A DNA stretch of 64,000 nt from Perognathus longimembris pacificus (GCF_023159225.1 NC_063173.1:12066852-12130851), one strand, 5' to 3'; counted from the stretch's first letter, positions 20,326 to 31,222 are shown. Notes: generated from the sequence alone by a model not told the origin. A program made the numbers and translations.

Positions 20326-23300
20326 TTGGGGGTGCCTGCAATTAGATAGTGTTTCCCCTTCCCCTTTAATTGGCAGAGAGGAAGGGCAGGTTCTCCAGGT
20401 GCGGGGAGTATTGTAAGCAAAGGGGTAGGGAGGCCGCGGGCACTTTCGCATGCAGGGTGTTCAGGTGAGTATCAGGGGCCATAGCTAGAAATGGTTCTGT
20501 CAGCAGCCCAGGGATTTAGTTCCTGGGAAGGAGAGACGTCTTGCCAGGTGCAAAGAGATGAGCTTGATCAAGTTCTCCTCCGTCATTTGCAGCTCATGGG
20601 GTCGGGGGCCACACTGAGATCTCTTAGCTTATTCTCATGCTGTTCCCAGCCCCTGCCCTGTCACTGGGTCTCAAGAGTGTGGCTCTTGTTGGTTCTTTTT
20701 CCCTTCCAGACCTTCCCGTAGAGGTCGTCATGGCCACTCAGCCTGACTCCTGGCCCATGACTGTTCCCTGACCGCCCCCATACTGTTATGATCCAGATGA
20801 GGAAACTGAGGCTCAATAACAGAACAGGCACCCCTGATCCTGGCCCTACTCTCCTCTCTTGACACTCCTGTGACCTCAACTAAGAACAGGGCAGTCAATG
20901 GATGAGGGGGAGAGGGGAGACAAGGGGCCTTACTAGCAGGCCCATGTCACTTGTTCAGCCAGGAAGGGGTTAAACATTTCCAGTGCCCACACTACGGGCA
21001 CTGGCCTTGGCAGGACTCAGAAGCCTGCCAGGGAGGGACAATAGGAGCAACATCATTTTCTGAGCTGTCACGTGCCTGACTCTATGATCATCCTCAAAGC
21101 ACCTCATGTATTCTTTACACCCACCTTCAAAAGAAGGCCAGTGGGTCCCCAGTTCAGAAGCAAGGAACCGGGCTGGGAAAGGGTGGTGCGGTCTGTGGTG
21201 ATACAGGTGCAGAGTTCTGGGGTTGGACTGAGTCACCCCCACTTGCCCTGCCGGCATTCCAGGGCTCCTCCCAGCCCTTGGGAGGGGTTGCTCATTGTCT
21301 TGGGCTTCTCCAACCCGTGAGCTCAGAAGCCCCCACTGCAGGCACCGCAGGAGCTTGCAAGGACCTGTCCCTTCTCGGGTGTTCACAGACACTGGAGCCC
21401 ACAGACCATTGGGTTTTGCGAGGCACAGAGACCTGGAAGTTTGCGTTCTGGAGTCACGTATCCCAGGTGGTAAGAGGATAGAATGCTAGGATCTGGGGTT
21501 CCGAATTCTGAAGGCTCCAGGCTCTGAGGATTCACAGAATGTAAGAAGCACAGAGTCTTTGACTAATAGAATATTATTACAGAAGCTCCGAATTTCTTTC
21601 TTTCTGGGAGTTCCTGAAACTTTGAAGCCACCAACCTCCCTGGAACATGGTTTTGGAGTTGGCAGGGTTTCAGAGCATAGGTGCTTGGCGGCTTTGATTT
21701 CCTGCCTCAGTCTCTCTGATGGGTTCAGCCCTAAATAGTCCCGAAATGTGTAATGTTTTGGCGTCAGAGACTAGTTACATCTCCTAAGGCACTCTTGGAA
21801 TAAAGCCAGGCCAGAAATAGCTGGAAGTTGGGGTGCGGGGTGGCCTGGTGGGCTGCATCTGTGAGCAGGTTTCTGGACAGCTGCCCTTGGCCAAAGACCA
21901 GCCTGCCTGGTTCACCCAGAAGCCTCCTGGCCAGATCTCAGGGAGAAAGCCCTCCATGCCCTGGGGGTGGGGGTGGGGGTTGTCCCGGCTGCCCCTCTGG
22001 TCCTGCAGACAGCAAGGCAGGGGTGTCCAGAGTGGAGGAGCTGGGTGGGGAAGGAGCAGACTTTTATGTCAATTGGGCAGGGACACAGGGAATGGAGGGG
22101 GGCACTCCTCAGGGGGAGTGGGGAGGGGAGGGGAAGCTGTGGCTTCATGAGGCCCTCTGTGAGGGGTGGGCTCTGGGAGGAACTGTGACTCGGTGGGAGC
22201 CGACCAAGGAGTTCTCCAGGCTGTCTCTGCACAGACATTGCTGTTGAGGTTGGGGCACCTGAGCACCTAGGACCTCTTCTCCTCCTCTGCTCTACCTCCC
22301 CCCTCCCCCGCCCCCCAGCTTCCCGTCGGCATCCCAGGCTCCTGAGGATCCATGGCGGTGCCATGCTGTGGGAGAAGTCAAGGTCAGGCAGGGTCATCGA
22401 CTCGGGAAGGAGCTGGCTGGGAAGGAGGTGAGCTTCCTGTCTCTGGGAGGGTCCGATCAGGGTCCAGATGGCCAGTCACGGCGACTTCAGAAAGGGCTTC
22501 AGAGGGGGGAGGAAAGGCAGCCTGGAGGCCTCGTCTCTAAGACAATCATATTCTGCATCTTTGGCTCAGATGGCTCCACCTTCCAGCCACCCCTGAGCCC
22601 ACGGGGGTTTATTATAACCTAGGCTTGGTGGTGCCCTAGGCTCTACTCTCTGTACCCAGCCCCAGCTGGGCCTGGGCCATGGAATTGCCTCAAACCCAGT
22701 CTTTGCCTTGAGGAGGACAGTCTGATGGGGGAGACAACAGAGAAATAAGCATAGCTGGGTAAGTCCCACAAAGGAAGGCTCACTGGACTGAGAAGACAGT
22801 TCTGCCACTGATTCCTGGATGTGTTTTTCAGTAATGCTAGGTCGACCCTTGTTCTAGAGACTGGGAACATGTTATTGATCAAAATACAAAGTCTTGTCCC
22901 TGGGGGCTGCCAGCACAGTTGGGTGACAAGCACCTCCAGTCCTCTGTGTGGCGCTGTCTGCGTGGGGAGCTAGCCGGAAGGCGGCATGGGCAATGTGGAG
23001 GGGAGGGGTTCTCCTTGGTGGGAGGCCTGGCAGGGCTTCTAGGCCAGGAGCAGGTGCCTGCTCTATGCTGTAGGCAGTGGGAGGCCGCATGGGTGAGAGG
23101 GAAGTGGATGTAAAACGGGGTGTAGGACAGTAATGGGCATGGGGGAGAAGGAGTTGCTCACCTGTGCCTGGGCAAGTGTGGATGTGTGTGTGTGTGCGTG
23201 TGTGAGTGAGACAGAGACAGAGACAGAGAGACAGACCCAGGGCATCCTTGCGTGAGAGGAACAACCTTGGGATTTCTGGGTGATGGGGAGCAGGCACGAA

Positions 23301-23656
23301 CGCCTACGGCATCTCCTGGACCTCAGCCCCCCTGTGAGCCAGCAGACCCAGGACTAGAATCTCATGACTTCTCTTCCTCCCAAAGGGTCACGGAGCCGGC
23401 TAGCTGCTGCCTCTAAGACAAAAGTGGACACAAATAATGAATGGGCAAGAGCCATGGCTGACGCATCCCACGTCGACTCCTTCCTGGGCCTAGTTCAGTC
23501 GCTCTGCTCTTCCTAACTCAGAGCTGCTGGCACAGCCCAGGGCTGACACGTGGAGCACAGGGTCCCGGAGGGGGCAGGACGCAGAGATGATGGCTGCCTC
23601 CTGAAAGCTCCCAGCACGTTTCCTATGCAGAGCCCTTAAAGAGGATGCTGGGACTT
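20326..23656. other. Intron stretch without a gene
   Basis: Over 3 kb with no recognised exon. A reverse MIR-like piece is near 20790-20830 ('gatgaggaaactgaggctcaa') and another near 21050-21150. G-rich repeats (GGGGGTGGGGGTGGGGG) lie at 21962-21980. A GT/AGAC low-complexity patch lies at 23180-23235. Confidence 0.4.
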
Positions 23657-23879
23657 GCTTTTTTGTTTTGTTTTGTTTTGTTTTGTTTTGCCAGTCCTGG
23701 GGCTTGGACTCAGGGTCTGAGCACTGTCCCTGGCTTCTTTTTGCTCAAGGCTAGCACTCTGCCACTTGAGCCACAGTGCCACTTCTGGCTTTTTCTCTAT
23801 ATGTGGTGCTGAGGAATCGAACCCAGGGCTTCATGCATACGAGGCGAGCACTTTACCACTAGGCCATATTCCCAGCCCC
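23657..23879 (-). mobile_element. IDL-Geo SINE with target-site duplication
   Basis: A minus-strand dimer with a (TTTTG)n tail: Geo half from CCAGTCCTGGGGCTTGG, IDL half ending CCACTAGGCCATATTCCCAG. Flanks AGGATGCTGGGACTT (23642) and AGGATGCTGGCACTT (23880) are a 15-bp duplication with one mismatch. Confidence 0.94.
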
Positions 23880-24164
23880 AGGATGCTGGCACTTCTGTAG
23901 TCCACAGTCCATGGAGATAAAGTCAACTTTCCCTGAAGTACATAGAGCCAAGTAGGCACACAGGAGGAGGGGGCTTCCAGGGCTGGGCCAGATATTACTG
24001 AACTGATTGGGGATAGAGCAGGAGCTGGGCTTCCTGATACCAGAGGTGGGCAGCAGGTATGGGGATGGGGGAAGGGTGAAGGCCCCCCAACCATTAAATT
24101 GATGGATACAAAAAGAGAGCTTGGGAAATCTTATCTGCCTTTGATCAAGTAGCAAGACATGAAT

Positions 24165-24320
24165 GTAAGTCAGACAGCTTGGGTTTAAACTTTGGCTCCA
24201 GTGTTTTCTGGCGGTGTGACAATGGGATAGTTACTTAGTCCCTCTGTGCCTCACTCCTCCTCATCTATAAAATGTGGCCAATTATAGAGTCTACCTTGTA
24301 TCATTGTTGAAAAGTCAACA
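24165..24320 (+). repeat. MIR element
   Basis: 'gcttgggtttaaactttggctcc', 'ccctctgtgcctcactcctcctcatctataaaatg', 'tctaccttgtatcattgttga' follow the sense MIR consensus in order. Confidence 0.8.
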
Positions 24321-24324
24321 CGCT

Positions 24325-24690
24325 GAGCTCTGCTGGCTCAAGCGTGCAATCCTAGCTACTCAGGAGGCTGAGATCTGAGGATCACGGCTTATAGCCAGCC
24401 CAAACAGAAAAGTCTATGAGACACTTATCTCTAATTAACCAGCAAAAAGCTGAAAGTAAAGCTGTGACTCACATTACTATCCGCACTCTAGGTTTTTTAC
24501 GAAAACTGTTATTGTTATTATAAAAGTAATGCACAGAGGAGTTACCATTAGGTAAGTCAATAGTACATTTCTTTTTGGATGATCTCACCCAGAGCTCCAG
24601 ATTTGAGTGGGGAAAAAAAGTCCAAATGAAAACATGAAGTCTTGAGTTCAAGCTTCACGACCAGCACCAAGAAAAATAAAAGAAAGAGAG
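24325..24690 (+). repeat. B1-like/Geo SINE interrupted by an L1-like 3' piece
   Basis: The B1-like half (CTGCTGGCTCAAGCGTGCAA...) and the start of the Geo half run to about 24475. The Geo tail (AGTCTTGAGTTCAAGCTTCA) resumes near 24638. The 24495-24620 segment between them matches, on the minus strand, the LINE-like 3' end at 2841-2985. Confidence 0.65.
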
Positions 24691-24731
24691 AAAAAAGAAA
24701 CAAAAACATATAGTGTTCAACAAAGGTTCTT

Positions 24732-25013
24732 TTTTCTATCCGTTATGGGGCTGGAACTCAAGGTCTGAGTGCTGTCCCTGAGCTCTTTTCACTTGTGGCT
24801 AGTGCTCTACCACTTTGAGCCACAGCGCCACTTCCGGTTTCCTGGTGGTTAATTGGAAATAAGCGACTCAGGGGCTTTCCTCAGCCTCCTGAGTAACTAG
24901 GATTACAGGCATGAGTTGTTTTTTTTTCTTTTCTTTTTTGGTACTGGGGATCAAACCTGGAACGTTGCACTTGCTAGACAAGAACTTTGCCACTGAGCTA
25001 CATCCCAGCCCAA
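24732..25013 (-). mobile_element. Composite ID + B1-like + Geo SINE in one target duplication
   Basis: On the minus strand it reads: an ID/tRNA-like monomer (GGCTGGGATGTAGCTCAGTG), an A-rich linker, a shortened B1-like half, then the Geo half. A single perfect 16-bp duplication, TTCAACAAAGGTTCTT, flanks the whole block at 24716-24731 and 25014-25029. That suggests one insertion event of a three-part element, or a later ID insertion exactly at the 5' end of a dimer. Confidence 0.8.
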
Positions 25014-25029
25014 TTCAACAAAGGTTCTT

Positions 25030-25499
25030 AAGTGCTGAATAAATATTAAATCCTCCCAGCTTCTGTGACCACCACCAGCCATCAGGGGCCAGCCCTCACC
25101 CTTGCCTTCATGGGATGAAGGTCAGATGGGGATGAGATATGTCTAATCCAGAGCCCTCACGCCAGGCAGCAACTTAGAACCACATAAAAAAAAATATCTG
25201 GGATGAGGGTTTCAGGCCTCAGTAATCTTAAATGCTTCCAATGATTCAAACATGATCCAGGGAGAAGCAGGACAAGATCACAGTGTGGACTTGGAGCGAA
25301 GGCAGGAGTTTCCTAGGAGTACAGGAGTCATAGGCTTGGAAAGAGACATTTCCCAGATGTGAGAGCTTGTCAATGCCTGTAACTTTCAACCTGGAGAAGC
25401 CTTGCTTGTCCCTACTTAGGGGAGCGGTTCAAGAGTGCCATGAGGGGCTGAGAGCAGAGGGATTCCTCCCCCCAAACACTAAAAGCAATGCACTTGCTT
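25030..25499. other. Intron stretch without a gene
   Basis: Nothing recognised apart from a short AT-rich patch at 25180-25200. Confidence 0.4.
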
Positions 25500-25640
25500 G
25501 TTTATTGAATCTAGAGTGCTAATCTCTCACAGAGGAGGACAGCAAGACTCAGAGAAGTTCACTGGCCTGCTCAAGATCACACAGCTAATCTATGGCACAG
25601 TTAGGACTCAAACTCTCTGAGGAATGCTTGAATCTGAAAA
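25500..25640 (-). repeat. MIR-like element
   Basis: 'actcagagaagttcactggcctgctcaagatcacacagctaatctatggcacagttaggactcaaac' is a reverse MIR core. Confidence 0.75.
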
Positions 25641-26935
25641 CTTGACCCAGAAAGAGTCTCTCTGAGTTGAGGTTGACATAAAGCATGCACCTGGGAATCT
25701 AGCCACTGAACTGCAGTATGAGAGACTCAAGTAAATTTGAGAAATAACTTCTGAAGAGACAGTGCTGAAGAGGCCCTGTCTAGATTTGGGAACCCAGGAG
25801 CTGGTACCTGTGCCAGGCCAGGTGGCTCTTGAGTTCAGGGCTTCTTCTAAAGAACAGGAGGTTCTGGCCAGTGGCCAGATAAATACCTCCTGGGCACCTG
25901 TGTCTCAAGCAGGCTATTCAAAGCCCAGGACCGAGCCAGCGATACATGCTCAGGACTTGCAAAAAAGATTGGTGCATCTGGTAGGGCTCTGACTTTGTCT
26001 GCCCTACTGCCTCAAGCAATAGCCCTGGCATTGACCAGATCGTTTTCAAGGGGACGAAACTGAGAGCCAAAAATGGAATGGAAACCTGTTTTAGGAGGAG
26101 CAGAACCTTTGCACATCTTAGCTCATGGAACATTCTTTTCAGTGGTAATAACTAGGACAAATTGCCCTATTTTGAAGATGCAGTAAAATACCTTCACTTG
26201 ACCCAGATTACTTGTACCTCGTCTCTCCCCAAGTCCTCAGGCCTGACTCCCAGGAAGGATACAAAAGTGCCATCCCAATGACAAAAGTCGAAAGTCGTAT
26301 CCAGGGAAGGCTTTGTGGAGGAGGCAGCCTCCAGTCGGCCCCTGAATGATAAGCAGACTGAAAGGATGACAGAGGGGATTGGGGATTGGGGATTGGGTGG
26401 CACTCACAAAGGCCTAGAAGTAAAAAAAAAAAAAAAGAGGCAGTCACTGAGTTGAATAGAAAGAAACTTACAAAAGTAAAGAATGACAGAGCAGGATGAA
26501 CAAGCCAGGGCTGGGTTGCAGAAGGTCTCACACGTCAAGTGGAATTGGAGGTTTGGCTTTATGTGCTAGCAGCGGGGGAGCCACTGAAGGAAGCCACTGA
26601 GGAAGAGGCTTGCCTCAGGAAGAAAGGTGGCAGAATTGTCATGGAAGGTCACTCTTTGAGCTAGTGGGACAGCCCCAACTCTGCCAAGGCTGTGCCAGGT
26701 GCCTGGATTTGTCCAGGACTGGGCTCAGTGACTCAACCATGAGGAAATTGCTCCCCAAGAGGAAAAGACCCAGCTGAATCACCCCCGGTGAGGTGGGGAG
26801 GCTAGGGGCTTACTGAGTCACCCTCCAAGGGCTGGGGGTGGGGGTGGGGGGAGGTGTTGCATAGAGGAGGGGACAGGGCAGAGGGCAGGATTCAGGTCAA
26901 AGGTTAGGAAGGGTTATAGGGTTCCCATCATTCTG
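25641..26935. other. Intron stretch without a gene
   Basis: An A15 run is at 26419-26435. The unassigned ancient repeat phrase lies at about 26450-26640. A GGGGGTGGGGGTGGGGGG G-rich patch is at 26833-26850. No gene is seen. Confidence 0.4.
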
Positions 26936-27060
26936 AGCTTGAGCCTCCTTGGCAGTCCTGCGAGTTGGGATGAGAAGGAAGATCCTGACAGTTCCCGAGG
27001 GGATCTAACCAAGGTCATGCAGCAAGTCGCCGGCCAAAGCCAAGCTGGACCCAAGCTCCC
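26936..27060 (-). repeat. MIR-like element
   Basis: 'gagttgggatgagaaggaagatcctgacag ... ggatctaaccaaggtcatgcagcaagtcg' is a weak reverse MIR pattern at the border of the CpG island. Confidence 0.45.
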
Positions 27061-27226
27061 GCTGCACTCTAGTCGCGGCCCATCGCCTCCGTCGCGCTCA
27101 CGCCCAGGAGGAAGCTGGGAACCCAATGGGTCCAGGGCACGGAGGTCACTGGGGTTACACCCCGCCGTCTCCCCTTGACCCCAGCCGTGCCCAGCAACTG
27201 GGGCCGGGCTGCTCGGCCGCTATGCG

Positions 27227-27240
27227 ACACCAGGGGGCGC
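27227..27240 (+). promoter_or_regulatory. CTCF-like motif
   Basis: ACACCAGGGGGCGC matches the central CTCF recognition pattern (CCACCAGGGGGCGC) at all but two positions. It lies near the upstream edge of the CpG island. Occupancy cannot be known from sequence. Confidence 0.55.
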
Positions 27241-27796
27241 AGGAGCGTCACGGCGGCCGCCGCCGGCGTCCGGGCACCGCGGCCGCTCTGCGGAGAAGGG
27301 CGCTCCCGGCGCGCGGGTCCCGCCGCGGACCTGCCGACTGCGCGACCGGGCGCGGGGGTGGGGGGGGGGAGCGGGGGGACTCGCACCCCCGCCGGCCTCC
27401 GGGGACGCCGACGCAGCCCGGCCTGCAAGTTCCGGGGGCCCCAGTAGCTGCACCCCACACTTCGGAATCGCGCGTGTCGTGCGCACGTGTCTGCCTAAGC
27501 AGATTCGCGACTGCCCCGGGGCTGGTCCCGCTCCCGGAGCGACCTCTAAAATCCTCCCTACCTTCTGGATTGGGGGGGGGGGAGCGGGAGGGAAACTCGG
27601 GGGTCCCGTTCGGGGCCTCAGGCCCCGGCCCCCGGCTCCCTTCACCCCTTCCCTCCCCACCCTCCATCCCCGCACTGCGGAGCCTCCGGGCTCTGGCCGG
27701 GGCCCAGGGCTCAGTGAAGTGGGAAGAGGATGTGGTCAGACGGGGACGGCGCTCCGGGTGCTGACCCCGGAGGCGAGGGGGTGGGTGGAGCCCTGG

Positions 27797-27860
27797 GCGG
27801 CGGGGGGCGGGGCCGGGGCGGCGGGGGGCGGGGCCTGGCCGGCGGGGGGCGGGGCCAGGG
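27797..27860 (+). promoter_or_regulatory. Three tandem GC boxes
   Basis: The unit GGCGGGGGGCGGGGCC is repeated three times with a spacing of about 20 bases and small variations. These are Sp/KLF-type sites, and the G runs could form quadruplexes. Located 120-180 bases before the PDE2A2 start codon. Confidence 0.75.
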
Positions 27861-27979
27861 CGGACTCTTCCCGCGGACCCGCCGAAGCTGTCGCGGACGC
27901 TCTGACCGAGCCGAGCGCTGCGGCCGGGCCGGTGGCGGGCGGGCGGGCGGGAGCGCGGGCGGGCGGGCGGCTTGCGAGC

Positions 27980-28096
27980 ATGGTCTTGGTCCTGCACCAC
28001 ATCCTCATCGCTGTTGTCCAATTCCTCAGGCGAGGCCAGCAGGTCTTCCTCAAGCCCGACGAGCCGCCGCCGCAGCCATGCACCGACAACCTGCAG
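27980..28096 (+). CDS. PDE2A: PDE2A2 isoform first coding exon
   Basis: Translation from ATG 27980 gives MVLVLHHILIAVVQFLRR followed by GQQVFLKPDEPPPQPC and TDNLQ, 39 residues, matching the N-terminus known for PDE2A2. The first 16 residues form a hydrophobic segment, and this isoform has been linked to membranes and mitochondria. The exon is the shared exon 2 extended upstream through its own acceptor. It ends in phase 0 before donor GTAGGC at 28097. The frame is open for 167 codons upstream, so the start rests on homology. Confidence 0.93.
28030..28096 (+). CDS. PDE2A: PDE2A exon 2 as used by PDE2A3
   Basis: When spliced to 867-937, the exon begins at G 28030, after acceptor TTCCTCAG. It completes the codon CCG and encodes RGQQVFLKPDEPPPQPCTDN plus LQ. 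The stretch is a proline-rich linker in front of the regulatory domains. It is 67 bases long and ends in phase 0, which fits the next constitutive exon at 60416. Confidence 0.94.
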
Positions 28097-29289
28097 GTAG
28101 GCGACCCCCCCCCCCCCACTCCCTTCCTCCTGCCTTCAGGGCACCGGGAGAACGGGGCATCCGGAGAGGGCGTCCGGCTAGGGCCCAGACCTCTGCGCAG
28201 CGTGCAGTCGCTGGGCTCCGTGACCCACCCTCCCCTGAGCCCCTTGGATCGTCCTCAGGGGTGGACCCCCCCCCCTCCTCTGGTTCCAGACCCTACTCTC
28301 GTAATGGGACTGCAGCCCACACCGGAAGGAGCCCTTGAACCTCCAGATCACGGCCCAAATGCCACCCCTCGAGTGGGAATCCTGTTTGCAGCTGGGTATC
28401 CACTCCAAGCTCTAAACTCTTAATCCGCGGGGACCCCCGTCACCCTGAGAGCTCTGTTCAAGCCTGGGACCCCTTCCTCCCAGATCAGCGCCCCAAAGTG
28501 GGAATCTCCACTGAACATAGCAGACCCCAGGCACGCGCAGACCCTCTGCACCACACTTCCGTTAGGGCTTCATCCCAGGACCCAGAACCTTCATCCCACA
28601 GCCTCCTCTGTGCCCTCGTCCAGGTTCCCACGCAACTACCTGGACTTCACTCAGCACCCACCCTACCCAAAGGTCCAAACCCCTTCCCCTGCCCAAGTTC
28701 CTCCCTTCTCTACAGGACCCCTCTCCAGCTTCCTACCCTCTCTCCTGCAGAGGAGACCTGCTAGTCGTTTCCTCCTGGGTCTCAAAACTCCTCATTGCTT
28801 TTTGGGTGTGGCAGTCCCACTTTATTCTCTGGGGTTCTCTTCAGGTTTTTCTCCAACTACTTGGGCTTACCCTCAGTCCCCCCACTTCTCTCCTTTTTGT
28901 GGTCTCTTTTGTGTGACCTTGTGTTGCTCCCCTCCATCTGTTCAAATCTCCAGTTTCTCCAGCTCTCTATCTCTTTTCTATGGTCTCTCTCTCTCCTTAC
29001 CCTTATTTCTGCCTGTGCTTTGGGATGAGGAAGGGGCAGGCTCAAAGGCCATGACTAGTGTTCCCAGGACTCTACCCCTCTCCATGCTTTTAGGCATGGC
29101 ACGGTATGGACTCTGTTCCTAGAGCCTAAACATGGAGTGGGCTACCTTGGCTGGTACCCAGGGTCTGAGGCAGGTGGGCATCATGTGCTATGAAATTGGC
29201 ACCTTCATCCCTGCTTGCCCAGTAGTGATTGAGGTGGTTAGAATTTGGGATGGGGGGGACAGGTGTCTGTCACCTCTGGTGCGTGCTGT

Positions 29290-29533
29290 CTAGGGCCAGT
29301 GAGTCTGGGGTGTATGTGTTTGTATGAGTATGAGCTTATTTGCATGTAGTGAGTATGCCATGTATGTCATGTGTACATGTACCATATATGACCATATCAT
29401 CATGAGTGGGATTATTCATGGGGGGTTATGTTAGGTATGGAGATGGTGAGTCTATGGAGTCTATGGATTGGAGTCTATATGCTGTGTGTGGCTTAGGGAG
29501 GCAGTTGTGGAGTTGTAGCTGGGTGTGTGATTA

Positions 29534-29575
<42 letters not shown>

Positions 29576-30330
29576 GTGTGTGATTGCATAGCTGTCATTA
29601 CAGGATGGAGTTGTTATAATGGCTGCATGGGAAGAAGAATTATATGTGTGGATGTATATGTTGTTGGCTGCTGTGTGTAGCCAGGAAGAGAACCCTTATA
29701 GAGCCTGGTACAGGTTTTATTAGCTGTTTTGTTAGAGAGAAGGTGGGGGTTTATGTGTGTCCAGGTGTGTTTGCAGCCTACTGGATGGCTTGCAGCCACT
29801 GTGATACGTCCTGGGTTGGCTTGGGGAATATTTTGGGATCTCTGTGTTGGTGTTTATCATGTGTCAGGGTAGTGACTCTGGACAGGAAAGGGTGCAGCCA
29901 GGGCTGAGGGGTGCAGTTGAGCAGGTGTTAGGAAGGGTAGGAGGGGAGCGTGTAAGGGCAGGGTCATCTGTGCTAAGGAGTTCTGTGTGCTCACAAACAT
30001 GTGAAATTAGGTGTGTACATTATTTATGCAGGGTGTCTCCATGTCTGGGTGGCGTGTGTGTTGAATTTAATTGGATGCATGTGTCTCTGGTTAGGGAAGT
30101 GAGGATGAGGTTGAGTGTGAATGTGAAGTGTGGGTGTGTAAGCCGTGTGATTTCTCAGTGGGAGGGGTAGATTCTGTGATCTTTTCTCCCTGTGGGCTGT
30201 CAGGGTGTGTGAGGAATGTGTAAGGCATGTCCAGTGAGCGAGGGGGGCGAGCAGGGGTGGGAATGTAGAATGTACTGTAGTGGGTAAGAGAGTATGTGCA
30301 TAAGGCATGTTAGGTTTGCCTGTGTGCGGA
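29290..30330. repeat. Decayed GT-rich region with (GT)n core
   Basis: The core at 29537-29578 is about 21 perfect GT units. Around it, 1 kb is rich in degenerate words such as TGTATG, TGTGTG and TGCATG. It holds no credible gene. Confidence 0.75.
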
Positions 30331-30960
30331 ATACACAGCAGGTGCCTCATAAATGTTTGTGGAGTGACGTGTCCTTGCTTCCCTCCCAATCAGGTCCCGA
30401 GAGATGCCTTTGGCTGCCCCCCCCCCTCCACCCCTGGCTACCCTACCCTTTGCCCTTCATCCTCTTCACTTTGACCAAAGCCTTTGTCTTGGGTTTCCGG
30501 CTGAACAGACGCTGGACAGGCGGGCGGCAGGCAATGGCGTGGTCCGGGAACCTTTGTTCTTTTCCTCTTAACTTGTCCCATATTTGGGCCCAGGGCTTGG
30601 AGGGGGTGGGGAGAGGATGCACGTGTCAGCAAGGTCACTGTGTTTACTACCCCCTCCCTGGGCTCCACAGAAGGGCAGGGCTGGGTGTGGACCATGAAGT
30701 CCCGTGGCCAGTGGTGTCTGGGGAGGCACTATGCCAGAGTTGTGCTGGGATTGGACTTGAGTAAATCTGCCAACCATATGCTTTTAGTCTCATGGGGGAG
30801 CCCATTGCCCTTTCTGGCTCAACTTACCTTTAGGGTGTTTAGCAGCCAAGTATCCCCTCCTCTACGCTCCCTTCTCCCTTCTCTGTGTCTCTGGGCTGAG
30901 GAACCACCAGGAAGATCTCAGTCTAGACCTACTCTTGTTGACCCTAAATCAAAAAGAGGA
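30331..30960. other. Intron stretch without a gene
   Basis: Ordinary intronic sequence with a C run at 30418-30428; nothing recognised. Confidence 0.4.
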
Positions 30961-31222
30961 GAGCCAGGAGCTGGTGGCTCACGCCTGTAATCCTACCTAC
31001 TCAGGAGGCTGAGATCTGAGGGTCACGGTTGGAAGCCAGCTGGGGCAGGAAAGCTCATGAGACTCTTATTTCCTATTAATTACAAAAAAAGAAGAAAGCT
31101 GAAACTGGAGTTGTGGCTCAAGCAGTAGAGACTCGCCTTGTGCAGAGAAGCTCAGGGACAGGGCTCAGGTCCTGAGTTTAAGCCCCAGGATAGGCACAAA
31201 AATAAAAAATAAAAATAAAGGA
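30961..31222 (+). repeat. B1-like/Geo dimeric SINE
   Basis: GCCAGGAGCTGGTGGCTCACG opens the 7SL/B1-like half. TTAATTACAAAAAAAGAAG links to the Geo half (GTTGTGGCTCAAGCAGTAGA), which ends in an AAAAATAAAAA tail. Confidence 0.9.

Larger units (their letters stand above)
938..28029 (+). other. PDE2A: PDE2A intron 1 (PDE2A3 transcripts)
   Basis: This intron runs from donor GTGAGT at 938 to acceptor TCCTCAG ending at 28029. It holds microsatellites, about fifteen SINE copies, fragments of MIR, L2 and L1, and near its 3' end a CpG island that I read as an internal promoter. No further coding exon was recognised. The first coding exon expected for PDE2A1 should lie here or in the next intron but was not identified. 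Confidence 0.85.
27060..28110 (+). promoter_or_regulatory. PDE2A: CpG island, likely internal promoter for PDE2A2
   Basis: The base composition changes sharply here: C+G dominates and CpG is frequent, in contrast to the flanking intron. Three GGGGCGGGGC-type GC boxes in tandem lie at 27797-27860, and CGGG repeats run right up to the ATG at 27980. No TATA box is seen. The island ends within the shared exon and its donor region. I infer a promoter for transcripts that start here and encode the MVLVLHH N-terminus. A CTCF-like site lies at 27227-27240. Confidence 0.8.

Noticed and set aside
27126..27764. 212-codon + strand frame in the CpG island
   Set aside because: GC-rich sequence lacks stop codons; the text is Arg/Pro/Gly-rich and matches nothing I recognise. 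The Met at 27222 (MRHQG) was also considered as the PDE2A1 start and rejected because it does not fit the MRRQPA pattern or end in a phase-1 donor.
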